Below are positions 1 to 8,479 of a stretch of 64,000 nucleotides of DNA, piece by piece. How positions within the stretch are numbered: position 1 is the first letter of the stretch; every line of letters begins with the position of its first letter. The DNA comes from CAG-411 sp050875145 (GTDB lineage Bacteria > Bacillota > Clostridia > Lachnospirales > Lachnospiraceae). The stretch lies in assembly GCA_050875145.1 (NCBI GenBank), contig JBNMLH010000014.1, positions 33,370-97,369 on the forward strand. The letters are read 5' to 3'. The notes beneath the pieces are model-generated. The model worked only from the letters and a program-made list of their open reading frames with translations, was not told the origin of the DNA and searched no databases. The position numbers and the translations under genes were made by a program.

Positions 1-853
1 CTGCCTCTTTATTATACTTATCGGCTATAGCACTTTCTCTTGTAGGTAAAACTAAAAATACAACTGTAAGAAAACCAATTACTACACCGATTAATAAATG
101 CAAAAATGACCACTTATTAATCTTTCCATCCCGCAATACCGGCTCAGGAGCAAAAAATTGTGGATCCTCCGCCTTTTCTAAGGCTCGACCTTTTGCCTGC
201 ACCCTCTTTGTAGCCTCGCGTTCTATTTTAACAGTGTTTGGATTTACACCTAGTTCTGTTAAATATCGCAATGTAATCGTATTTGAAACATCAATTTTCT
301 GTGCCTTTCTAAGACACTTTACTGCTTTTTCATTTTCCGCCTGATTCATATATAATAATGCTAATAACTGATGTGCAGCCAAATATTTAGGTTGTGCAGA
401 TACTACTTTTTTTAACTGTAAAATAGCTAAATCATAGTTTCCACCTTTCGCCTGACTCAGTGCGTAGTTATACTTTTTTATAATCTGATTTGCATTATGC
501 AATTTAGACGGATTATCCTGAAGTAAATTCATATAGTAATCTGCTTCATTTTCTTCTTCCTGATAATTTTTACTAAGTACCCACTCAGTCAAAGCAAGTA
601 CCGTCTCTCCGATTTCATTATATATAAGCCCCAATAAGTTTCTTGCATCTGTATTACACCGATTAAACTGCAAACTATTCTTTAAAGAAACAATAGCTCC
701 AGATAAATCTCTAACCTTTGCCTTACTCAATCCATCATTATAATATTGATTGGATAAGTTATATAATCTTCTATATACTGTAATATCCGTATTACATCCG
801 TCACAACGTTTCTTCTGAAACGGTATTATTTTCCCACATTTTGGACATTTCAT
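1..853 (-). CDS. Zinc-ribbon/TPR membrane protein, C-terminus cut by window edge
   Basis: The reading frame is open from an ATG at 853 to the left edge, so only the first 284 residues are seen. It starts with a CPKCG...CDGC zinc ribbon, followed by alpha-helical repeats that look like tetratricopeptide repeats (for example a segment with YNDGLSKAKVRDLSGAI and later YDLAILQLKKVV). A basic linker then leads to one hydrophobic segment, LLIGVVIGFLTVVFLVL, near residue 265. AGGAAG lies about nine bases before the ATG. The layout suggests a membrane-anchored scaffold with a cytoplasmic zinc ribbon and TPR region. I cannot assign a specific function. Confidence 0.75.
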   Translation of the reverse strand, partial: MKCPKCGKIIPFQKKRCDGCNTDITVYRRLYNLSNQYYNDGLSKAKVRDLSGAIVSLKNSLQFNRCNTDARNLLGLIYNEIGETVLALTEWVLSKNYQEEENEADYYMNLLQDNPSKLHNANQIIKKYNYALSQAKGGNYDLAILQLKKVVSAQPKYLAAHQLLALLYMNQAENEKAVKCLRKAQKIDVSNTITLRYLTELGVNPNTVKIEREATKRVQAKGRALEKAEDPQFFAPEPVLRDGKINKWSFLHLLIGVVIGFLTVVFLVLPTRESAIADKYNKEA

Positions 854-901
854 AATTTCTTTCTTCCTATCTACATAAATCTTTTTCTCTCTTTGTCAGA
901 T

Positions 902-994
902 AACAGATACGAATATCTGTTTACATTCACCTTAATAATTCTTAAAATAAATACAACAACCGATAGCGCAATATTTATCTTACTGCACTATCGG
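902..994. terminator. Hairpin 960-994 (probable terminator) and small palindrome 902-921
   Basis: CCGATAGCGCAAT at 960-972 pairs with ACTGCACTATCGG at 982-994, a 13-bp stem with two G-T type pairs. On the minus strand it is followed by TTGTTGT, so it can end transcription of the small gene at 1061-1195. A short palindrome, AACAGATA-CGAA-TATCTGTT, at 902-921 lies between this hairpin and the TPR gene start; its role is unknown. Confidence 0.5.
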
Positions 995-1060
995 TTTCTT
1001 TACCTTCATGCCAATACACTCTAATTACATACCATATCAAAACATATTGACAAAAAAGCA

Positions 1061-1195
1061 TTATTTTTCAGTATTAATAATCTGGTTAATCAACTCAACC
1101 ACATCAACTGTATTTCCCTGACCAATCGAATCTTCAATTTCTTCAACTTCAAGACTTGGTTTAAATTTTTTTAATTCTTCCTCAAAGTTTAACAT
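1061..1195 (-). CDS. 44-residue acidic small protein
   Basis: An ATG at 1195 preceded by GGAG (seven to eight bases upstream) opens a frame of 44 codons ending in TAA. The product begins MLNFEEELKKFKPSLEVEEI and is rich in Glu and Lys with no Cys or signal peptide. It lies alone between the FapA-like gene and a hairpin terminator. The good ribosome site, the dense coding-like composition and the terminator right after it support a real gene. I recall similar short proteins beginning with a KFKPSLEV-like motif in Lachnospiraceae, but no function is known to me. Confidence 0.6.
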   Translation of the reverse strand: MLNFEEELKKFKPSLEVEEIEDSIGQGNTVDVVELINQIINTEK

Positions 1196-1444
1196 ATGAC
1201 TTCACTCCATCTATCTATACAATCCTAATATTTCTATACTACAGTAACTATTCTTCACAACAAAAATCATCTGCCATAAATGTATATACATTTTCAAGCA
1301 TCAAAATGATAATCTTTTTCATTAAGCATCTTAATTTTGCATAGGTTACAAGCAACAATGCCAAATAGTCACAAAACACTAAGACAATGATAATAGTTTT
1401 GACAATAAAAAGTCAATAGTTTTCTTCTAAATTTTATAAAAAGT

Positions 1445-2830
1445 TTAAATATTTGCCACAAATTCTAACTCAAGTCCCTTTTTCTGATAATATACATTAT
1501 AATTCTCTGTTTTTATCATCTCACGAACACCATTTATTGTTAATATTACTCCTGGATAGATTGACTTTAAGACGATTACTCGTGGATTAGAAATTTTGGA
1601 CATAACTTCAATTACTGCATCCTTTTCTCTCTGCATATCAGTTAAAGCAGCTTCTTTTTCAATTTTAGCACGCATAACAGTTGTCTTCAATCCTTTAAGT
1701 TCTTCGTTGTCTGGCTGGACTTTAAGTACATCGTCTATTTTTTTCTTGGAAATTTTCAACTTTTCGATATTACTAATTATCTCTTTATTCTTTTCCTCTA
1801 GCTGTTCTAATTTAGAATATAGATTTTCACTACTTCCAACTTCAATTATAGTTTTAACCTCATTCATATTACCAATCAATGTTGCCTCTACTTCACGATA
1901 TGCTTCCACCCTACCTCCAACAATAATACCATATTTTCCTGCTACATTCACACTTTCCTCGCATTTAATATTACAATGCATCAATGCATTTGCAGAAACA
2001 TTTCCTTTTGCTTCAATTGTAACTTGTTCAAAAAATTTTCCTGATACATTGCCGCCTGCATGAATACGTCCTTTTCCATTTCCCTGCATTCCATTTTTCA
2101 ATACAATGTTTTTCCTAGCCACAAGATTTGCTGCCTCAACGCATCCATTTACTTCTATATTTCCATTGGCACGCACCTCTGCCCCTGTCAATACATTTCC
2201 TTTAATCACAACATCTCCTGCGAAACTTACTCCCCCAGTAGCAATTGATACATCTCCTTTAATAATCAAAACATTGTTTACTTCTAGCATATTCCCTTTT
2301 AATGTCACTTTACCCGTTATTGCAGCACGATATACTTTTTTATCTTCTGAAACAAGAAAACCTTTTCCTTTCAAAGGCAATAAGTCTTTTCCCTTTCTAG
2401 CATGAATATTCTGTCCCTTAATATCCATTCCGTCTGTACCATTAGTAGCAGAATGATAGTATACAATATCCTGATTTTCCTCTACAACCGGAACCTCTCC
2501 CATACTTTTATAATCTACAGAACCATCTTTTAATATCCTTGGTTTTAGGTTTACATTCGTTTCAAATAAACATTCGTAATATCCATCTTTTCCGTTTATC
2601 GGCTCACTTCCATAGGCAATCGGTATATCCATATAGAAACGTTTTTCATCTATAATAGATTTTAATTCCTTCTCATCCAGTCCATACACTATATTTTCTT
2701 TCGCAATACTCTCTTTCAAATCTTCTAGTGTATATACCTCTCCACCAACAGGAGACACATTAATACTGGCCTGCATTCCATCTTTAGAAATCCGGATGGA
2801 AATTGTCTTCTGTATCTTTTCCTCTAACAT
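1445..2830 (-). CDS. FapA-like DUF342 protein
   Basis: The 461-residue product has the FapA/DUF342 layout: an N-terminal part (to about residue 170) followed by a right-handed beta-helix-like core with many short Gly/Val repeats such as IKGDVSIATGGVSFAGDVVIKG, then a coiled-coil region (about 335-405) and a short C-terminal beta part. FapA-family proteins occur both with flagella and, in non-motile Firmicutes, as cytoplasmic proteins of unclear role. No flagellar gene is nearby, so no flagellar role can be claimed. The ATG at 2830 has a G-rich site (GGGGGGAG) about five bases upstream. Confidence 0.8.
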   Translation of the reverse strand: MLEEKIQKTISIRISKDGMQASINVSPVGGEVYTLEDLKESIAKENIVYGLDEKELKSIIDEKRFYMDIPIAYGSEPINGKDGYYECLFETNVNLKPRILKDGSVDYKSMGEVPVVEENQDIVYYHSATNGTDGMDIKGQNIHARKGKDLLPLKGKGFLVSEDKKVYRAAITGKVTLKGNMLEVNNVLIIKGDVSIATGGVSFAGDVVIKGNVLTGAEVRANGNIEVNGCVEAANLVARKNIVLKNGMQGNGKGRIHAGGNVSGKFFEQVTIEAKGNVSANALMHCNIKCEESVNVAGKYGIIVGGRVEAYREVEATLIGNMNEVKTIIEVGSSENLYSKLEQLEEKNKEIISNIEKLKISKKKIDDVLKVQPDNEELKGLKTTVMRAKIEKEAALTDMQREKDAVIEVMSKISNPRVIVLKSIYPGVILTINGVREMIKTENYNVYYQKKGLELEFVANI

Positions 2831-2946
2831 AAAACTCCCCCCCTATCTATTTTCCCCTACTTACTTATTTGTATAATTATACCATTTTTTCAAAAAATAC
2901 GCAAATAATTCTCTATTTTTGCATTTTAATTATACATTTTAACCAC

Positions 2947-2983
2947 AAAAAGACCAGCCACTTTATAAGCGGCTAGTCTTTTT
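2947..2983 (-). terminator. Rho-independent terminator after valS
   Basis: AAAAAGACCAGCC at 2947-2959 pairs with GGCTAGTCTTTTT at 2971-2983. On the minus strand the stem is followed by a T-run, placing it about 80 bases after the valS stop. Confidence 0.8.
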
Positions 2984-3060
2984 AAACAATATAAATCTAC
3001 ATATTTCGCATATCATTATACTTTATTTAATTATGATTTCCAACACAGTTATCCTATTTC

Positions 3061-5730
3061 TTACTTTCTAAGCTGTGCCAGACGTTCCTGTACCTGTCGC
3101 ATCATATCTGTATATTTTTCTAATTTAGCTCTTTCTTCTTCAATTTTTGCTTTAGGTGCCTTGCTTACAAATTTTTCATTGCTAAGCATTCCATTGGAAC
3201 GTTTTAATTCTCCCTGTAATTTCTTTTCTTCTTTCTCTAAACGTTCTATTTCTTTATCAATATCAACCAATTCCGCAAACGGCATATAAATCGTTGCTCC
3301 ATGGATCACTGTTGAAACAGCATCTTCCGCAATTCCTGATTTATCATCTTGAATGGCAACTTCATTGGCATATCCAAGTGTTGCAAAAAAGACTTTATTT
3401 GTCTTAAAGATATCTCGTACCTTTTCTTCTTCTGATACCACATAAACCATAGCTTTTTTACTAGGTGGTACATTCATTTCTGCACGCACATTACGAATAC
3501 CCTTAACAGCAGCTTTAATCGTTTCTACCGCATTTTCATCTGTTGCAAAATTCCAGTCCTCTTTAAATTCAGGCCATGATGTAATCATGATAGAATCTGC
3601 TTCTTTTTCACCTAACGCTTCCTGTAATGTACAGAATATTTCTTCTGTGATAAATGGCATATATGGATGCAACAATTTTAATGACTGAATTAAAACCGTC
3701 TTTAATGTCCACAAAGCAGCGTCCTTTGTCTGGTCCTCATCATTGTATAAACGAGGTTTTACCATTTCAATATACCAATCGCAAAATTCTTCCCAGATAA
3801 AGTCATATACTTTCTGCACTGCAATACCAAGCTCATAACCTTCCATATTTTCAGTTACATCTTTTGCAAGTGTATTTACTTTAGATAAAATCCACTTATC
3901 TGCCTGAGTAAGCTTTGTCAAATCTACACTGTTTACATCTCCTGCTTTTTCTAAATTCATCATAATGAATCTGGATGCGTTCCATACTTTATTGGCAAAG
4001 TTTCTACTTGCTTCCACTCGTTCCATATAGAAACGCATATCATTTCCAGGTGCATTACCGGTAATAAGAGTAAGACGAAGTGCATCTGCACCATACTGAT
4101 CAATAATCTCTAATGGGTCAATTCCGTTTCCTAATGATTTACTCATCTTACGTCCCTGAGAGTCACGAACCAAACCATGGATCAATACAGTATTAAATGG
4201 CACCTCACCCATTTGTTCAATACCAGAGAATACCATACGGATTACCCAGAAGAAAATAATATCATATCCAGTTACTAATACGTTCGTAGGATAGAAGTAA
4301 TCCAACTCTTCTGTCTTATCCGGCCATCCTAAAGTTGAAAATGGCCACAATGCGGAACTAAACCAAGTATCCAATGTATCTGGATCCTGTGTAAGCTTAT
4401 CATGACCACATTTTGGACAAGTACATGGCTTATTATCACTTCTTGCAACTACAATCTCACCACACTTATCACAGTAATAAGCTGGGATTCTGTGTCCCCA
4501 CCATAACTGTCTGGAAATACACCAATCTCTGATTCCTTCTAACCAGTGAAGATAGGTCTTGTCAAAATGTTCTGGTACAAAACGAAGCTTATTACTCTTA
4601 AGTGCTTCAATTGCTGGCTTTGCAAGTTCCTCCATCTTTACGAACCACTGCTGTTTAATCATTGGCTCTACTGTAGCCTTACAACGATCATGTGTACCGA
4701 CATTATGTGTATGATCCTCTACTTTTACCAACAATCCCATGCTATCCAATTCAGCAACAATCTGTTTTCTTGCCTCATAACGATCAAGACCTGCAAATTT
4801 ACCACCTTTTTCGTTAATGGTAGCATCATCATTCATTACATTGATTTCTTCTAAGTTATGACGTTTACCGACTTCAAAATCGTTAGGGTCATGTGCTGGT
4901 GTAATCTTAACCACACCAGTACCAAATTCACGATCCACGTAAGCATCTGCTACAACTGGAATTTCCTTATTCACGATTGGTAATAATACTTTCTTACCAA
5001 TGATATCCTGGTATCTCTCGTCATCTGGATGTACAGCCACAGCAGTATCTCCAAGCATAGTCTCTGGACGTGTCGTAGCGATTTCTACAAATCTTCCTTC
5101 TTCTCCTACGATTGGATACTTAATGTGCCAGAAATGTCCAGCCTGCTCCACATGTTCTACCTCTGCATCAGAAATGGATGTCTTACATACCGGACACCAG
5201 TTGATAATGCGGGAACCTTTATAAATAAGTCCTTTTTCATGCAATTTACAGAATACTTCCTCTACAGCCTTGGAGCATCCTTCGTCCATAGTAAAACGTT
5301 CTCTATCCCAATCACAAGAAGAACCAATCTTCTTGAGCTGACCAGTAATCGTTCCGCCATACTCTTTCTTCCATTCCCAAGCCTTTTCAAGGAAACCATC
5401 TCTTCCAAGATCCTCCTTATTGATTCCCTGCTCTTTCAAAGAGTTAATTACCTTAACCTCCGTTGCAATACTTGCATGGTCAGTTCCAGGAACCCAAAGT
5501 GCATTGTATCCTTGCATACGTTTAAAACGAATCAAAATATCTTGCATCGTATTATCCAACGCATGACCCATGTGTAATTTACCAGTAATATTTGGTGGTG
5601 GCATTACAATAGAAAATGGTTTCTTACTGCGATCCACTTCTGCATGAAAATACTTATTCTTTAACCATTTGTCGTACAATCTGCCCTCTATCTCCTGCGG
5701 ATTGTAAGTCTTTTCTAGTTCTTTTGCCAT
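3061..5730 (-). CDS. valS: Valyl-tRNA synthetase
   Basis: A class I aminoacyl-tRNA synthetase of 889 residues that charges tRNA-Val. Visible are the HIGH-type motif HMGH at residues 53-56 after PPPNITG, the KMSKS loop (RKMSKSLGNG), the editing domain with TTRPETMLGD and FGTGVVKITPAHD, two zinc-binding CxxC groups, and a C-terminal coiled-coil arm typical of ValRS (about 820-889). Two in-frame ATGs are six bases apart. The second, at 5730, sits six bases after AAGGAAG and is preferred; the first at 5736 touches the ribosome site. Expression is controlled by the T-box leader just upstream. Confidence 0.97.
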   Translation of the reverse strand: MAKELEKTYNPQEIEGRLYDKWLKNKYFHAEVDRSKKPFSIVMPPPNITGKLHMGHALDNTMQDILIRFKRMQGYNALWVPGTDHASIATEVKVINSLKEQGINKEDLGRDGFLEKAWEWKKEYGGTITGQLKKIGSSCDWDRERFTMDEGCSKAVEEVFCKLHEKGLIYKGSRIINWCPVCKTSISDAEVEHVEQAGHFWHIKYPIVGEEGRFVEIATTRPETMLGDTAVAVHPDDERYQDIIGKKVLLPIVNKEIPVVADAYVDREFGTGVVKITPAHDPNDFEVGKRHNLEEINVMNDDATINEKGGKFAGLDRYEARKQIVAELDSMGLLVKVEDHTHNVGTHDRCKATVEPMIKQQWFVKMEELAKPAIEALKSNKLRFVPEHFDKTYLHWLEGIRDWCISRQLWWGHRIPAYYCDKCGEIVVARSDNKPCTCPKCGHDKLTQDPDTLDTWFSSALWPFSTLGWPDKTEELDYFYPTNVLVTGYDIIFFWVIRMVFSGIEQMGEVPFNTVLIHGLVRDSQGRKMSKSLGNGIDPLEIIDQYGADALRLTLITGNAPGNDMRFYMERVEASRNFANKVWNASRFIMMNLEKAGDVNSVDLTKLTQADKWILSKVNTLAKDVTENMEGYELGIAVQKVYDFIWEEFCDWYIEMVKPRLYNDEDQTKDAALWTLKTVLIQSLKLLHPYMPFITEEIFCTLQEALGEKEADSIMITSWPEFKEDWNFATDENAVETIKAAVKGIRNVRAEMNVPPSKKAMVYVVSEEEKVRDIFKTNKVFFATLGYANEVAIQDDKSGIAEDAVSTVIHGATIYMPFAELVDIDKEIERLEKEEKKLQGELKRSNGMLSNEKFVSKAPKAKIEEERAKLEKYTDMMRQVQERLAQLRK

Positions 5731-5739
5731 AATCATCTT

Positions 5740-6097
5740 CCTTTATCGTTTTATTTAGGTTCTGGCACCTAGTGGCCGGTGGAATATCCGCATCCAAACG
5801 GAGCCTTTTGTTACAGAATAACAATCACAATGACAAATCCTATAACAAAAAAACGGTTCTCCCTCCCGAAAGGACGAAGAACCGTGGTACCACCTTTTTT
5901 TATGCTATGAACTATCTCATATCACCTTATCGCCTTTAACGAAGCTACCCGTCGTTTCCTACTATTTTCAAAAACGCTGTTCCAGAGCTACCTTCCATAG
6001 TCACTTCTTTAGAACATCTTCCAGCAAAGATAAACTTTAATGTTCCTCTCTGAAAAGGTTACCTATGTACTCCTCTCCTTCTTTACATTTCCATATA
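5740..6097 (-). promoter_or_regulatory. T-box leader of valS
   Basis: On the minus strand the leader carries the T-box core AGGTGGTACCACG at 5883-5895, directly followed by a GC-rich terminator stem (5854-5884, CGGTTCTTCG...GGGAGAACCG) and a T-run at 5847-5853. Upstream is stem-I-like sequence starting near 6050 (AGAGAGGAACATTAAAG). Uncharged tRNA-Val should bind and favour the antiterminator that uses the T-box core. I did not fix the specifier codon. Confidence 0.93.
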
Positions 6098-6103
6098 TCA
6101 CTA

Positions 6104-6132
6104 ACTATAAAGGTTTTTTACAGGTTTGTCAA
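6104..6132 (-). promoter_or_regulatory. Sigma-A promoter of the valS T-box leader
   Basis: TTGACA (6127-6132), a 17-base spacer and TATAGT (6104-6109) on the minus strand. It starts transcription near 6097, giving a leader of about 360 bases. Confidence 0.85.
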
Positions 6133-6150
6133 CGTAAATTTCTATTCTGT

Positions 6151-6885
6151 CTAATCCAAATTAAATCTACTCGTAGACAACATATCCGAAAATGTTTTTC
6201 CTGTCTTTCTGTCTATTACGAAAAATCGAATGTCAACCTCTATTTTCAAAGAATTTTTATATTTTTCTTTTAATTCATAAGTAATTACTGTAGACGAATC
6301 CTTTTCATATCTCTTTTTGTTAAAATAAGTTTCTGCCAACTTAGGGCATTTTGTTTGTATTTTATATTTCTTTCTATACTTTTTTTCAGGTATACAAATA
6401 TATTTTGATGAATTATCATCACATTCTTCTCTAATACTTTTTAAAACAATTTTCCCAATTATAGGCATCTCCTCTGATTCTTTTTCAAGATAATATTTAC
6501 CTACATATAATGATATTTTTTCTCCATCCTCAGTGTGAATAACAATTCGATTAAAAAAAGGAACAAATTTATCCAATGTTATTTTTATTTCATCCTCACT
6601 AACTGTAAAATCAGAGACATTCTCATAACACAAATTAGAGGACTTATATAAATCCAACTGCTCAATATCCAGCCTAGACAAATCTGTACCCAAATGCAAC
6701 CAAATCTCTTTCCATTCAGAATAAACAAGATAATGAAGAGAATCTTGATTATTTGCTTTTATACTTTCCTCTAATTCCTTATATTTTCCACCTTCTTCAT
6801 TATTACTACATGATGTTGCTGCCAAACATACAAATAAAAGTAAACATATTATTCCTATTTTCATCCTTATCTTTTTTGGGTTCAT
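6151..6885 (-). CDS. Putative lipoprotein
   Basis: A 244-residue protein with a basic N-terminus, a hydrophobic stretch (IGIICLLLFVCLA) and a lipobox ending AATSC near residue 26, so it is probably a lipid-anchored surface protein. The mature part is rich in Lys, Glu and Tyr and has no motif I recognise. The ATG at 6885 has GAGGT nine bases upstream and is preferred over the second Met at residue 8. It follows sfsA closely (25 bases) and ends just before the valS promoter. Function unknown. Confidence 0.7.
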   Translation of the reverse strand: MNPKKIRMKIGIICLLLFVCLAATSCSNNEEGGKYKELEESIKANNQDSLHYLVYSEWKEIWLHLGTDLSRLDIEQLDLYKSSNLCYENVSDFTVSEDEIKITLDKFVPFFNRIVIHTEDGEKISLYVGKYYLEKESEEMPIIGKIVLKSIREECDDNSSKYICIPEKKYRKKYKIQTKCPKLAETYFNKKRYEKDSSTVITYELKEKYKNSLKIEVDIRFFVIDRKTGKTFSDMLSTSRFNLD

Positions 6886-6910
6886 TTTTATTTTACCTCT
6901 TCTTCCTTTT

Positions 6911-7594
6911 TTAAACAGTAAGACTATACGGAATTTTCTCGGAAATTTCCATATTATCCGGTTTTATCAGACAATCAAAGCACAAAATATGCACACCTGC
7001 TTTTTCTGCTTCCCTTAAAGCTTCTCCAAACTGTGGATGTGTTCTGTCATTTGGCATAAACTTCCAAGCACCTTTCATCTGAATCACAAAAACAATATAT
7101 GCCTCATATCCCTCTTTTCGACAAGCAATCAATTCTCTTATATGTTTGACTCCTCGCTCTGTAGGTGCATCTGGAAATCTGACAATTCCGTCCTCCTCCA
7201 ATGTCACTCCCTTAACTTCTAAAAATATCTTTTTTTCTGGTGTCTCCACATAAAAATCAAAGCGAGAATTTTTATATTTTGTTTCTGGTCGATAGAAAAC
7301 CACATCAGGAAATATATGCTTCATATATTCACCCACAACTTTATTCGGTGCCTGACTATCTATATTGACAAGCGTCTGTCCTTTATATACTGCTATTACA
7401 TCATATCTTGTTTTTCGACTTTTATTCTCGATGCAGTCTTCCAAAAAAACTCTTGCTCCCGGAAGAAATAATTCCTTACAGCGAGCCGTATTTTTTACAT
7501 GGCATTGTGTTTCTACTCCATCTATTTCTACAACCGCAACAAACCGATTTAATCGTTTTACAAATCTTCCTTCGCAAACATTTTTATAATGCAT
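6911..7594 (-). CDS. sfsA: SfsA family DNA/RNA-binding nuclease-like protein
   Basis: The 227-residue product matches SfsA (sugar fermentation stimulation protein A) from end to end. It has an N-terminal OB-like part (EGRFVKRLNRFVAVVEIDG), the CHVKNTARCKELFLPGA block, and a C-terminal PD-(D/E)xK-like core with SRFDFYVE, FLEVKGVTLEEDG and RFPDAPTERG. The cellular role of the family is not settled. The ATG overlaps the stop of the upstream HAD gene by one base (TAATG), which indicates translational coupling. Confidence 0.92.
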   Translation of the reverse strand: MHYKNVCEGRFVKRLNRFVAVVEIDGVETQCHVKNTARCKELFLPGARVFLEDCIENKSRKTRYDVIAVYKGQTLVNIDSQAPNKVVGEYMKHIFPDVVFYRPETKYKNSRFDFYVETPEKKIFLEVKGVTLEEDGIVRFPDAPTERGVKHIRELIACRKEGYEAYIVFVIQMKGAWKFMPNDRTHPQFGEALREAEKAGVHILCFDCLIKPDNMEISEKIPYSLTV

Positions 7595-8250
7595 TATATT
7601 CTCCTTCCCAGCAATTCCTGTCGCAATTGTTCTACCGTATCCACAATTACATCCGCACCCGCTTCTTCCAGTTCTTTTCTACCACCATACCCATAAGACA
7701 CACCAATTACTGATATTCCTTTTGCATGTGCCCCCAGTACATCATATACTCTATCACCAATCATAACAATATTATCAGGTGTTGCTTGTGACAAACGGAT
7801 TGCCTCTTCGACTACCTCTTCTTTTTCGCCTCTTCTCCCATCTAAAAAGCTTCCAACAATATGAGTAAAATACTGTTTTATCTTAAAATGCTCACAAATC
7901 TTCTCAACAAATATCGTAGGTTTCGAACTAGCAATTTCTAAAATGAAACCTTTTTCACTCAATTCTCTTAATAACGATTCCATTCCATCATATATTTCAT
8001 TTTCATACAATCCTACGGTAGAGAAACGTTCTCTATATTTTTCAATCGCACTATCTATTTGCTCCTCTGGCAAATGATAAAATTCTGAAAATGATTTTTT
8101 TAAAGGTGGACCAATCACTGGTTCTAACGCATCCAAGTCATTCACCTGTATTCCAAAATGCTGTAATGCATATTGAAAACTCTTTGTAATTCCTATTTTA
8201 GGGTCTGTAATAGTTCCATCTAAATCAAATAGTATCACTTTCTGTTTCAT
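7594..8250 (-). CDS. HAD-superfamily phosphatase (phosphoglycolate phosphatase-like)
   Basis: 218 residues with the haloacid dehalogenase motifs: DLDGTI near residue 9 (nucleophile and acid Asp), ASSKP near 106, Lys in the GEKEEVV region and GDRVYDV near 167. The helical cap between motifs I and II is of the C1 type used by PGP/Gph and PpaX-like enzymes. The substrate cannot be told from sequence. It is the first gene of a unit with sfsA, with stop and start codons sharing one base. Confidence 0.88.
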   Translation of the reverse strand: MKQKVILFDLDGTITDPKIGITKSFQYALQHFGIQVNDLDALEPVIGPPLKKSFSEFYHLPEEQIDSAIEKYRERFSTVGLYENEIYDGMESLLRELSEKGFILEIASSKPTIFVEKICEHFKIKQYFTHIVGSFLDGRRGEKEEVVEEAIRLSQATPDNIVMIGDRVYDVLGAHAKGISVIGVSYGYGGRKELEEAGADVIVDTVEQLRQELLGRRI

Positions 8251-8299
8251 ACTTTTTCCTCTTTTCTATTGTTTTTTTCTATCTTTTGCTATAAAATAT

Positions 8300-8313
8300 C
8301 GAATATATGTTTG
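8300..8313. promoter_or_regulatory. Possible LexA (SOS) box
   Basis: CGAATATATGTTTG matches the Gram-positive LexA consensus CGAACnnnnGTTYG at all but one fixed position. It lies between the divergent HAD gene and dinB, 73 bases upstream of the dinB -10. Confidence 0.4.
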
Positions 8314-8385
8314 TTTTTTTATTAGGAGTACAACACAAAATGATGATTTTCTCCAGTGCTTGTGCAAAAAGAATAAGAATCCCCT

Positions 8386-8391
8386 TATAAT
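8386..8391 (+). promoter_or_regulatory. Candidate -10 element of dinB promoter
   Basis: A perfect TATAAT on the plus strand at 8386-8391; the -35 region is weak (TGCAAA at 17 bases or TTGTGC at 20). The leader would be about 80 bases, ending in AGGAGG before the ATG. Confidence 0.45.
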
Positions 8392-8479
8392 ATATCCCCA
8401 AAGAAACATAAACGTAGAACAAAAATCTATATTACTTATCGTCTTAACTAGTCAAAGTTTCAAATAATAGGAGGTCAAA

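Noticed and set aside
902..921. Palindrome AACAGATA...TATCTGTT as operator
   Set aside because: It lies after, not before, the small gene and 49 bases upstream of the TPR start without a clear promoter; kept only as a note.
1445..2830. Flagellar assembly role for the FapA-like protein
   Set aside because: No flagellar genes are near and the family also occurs in non-flagellated bacteria.
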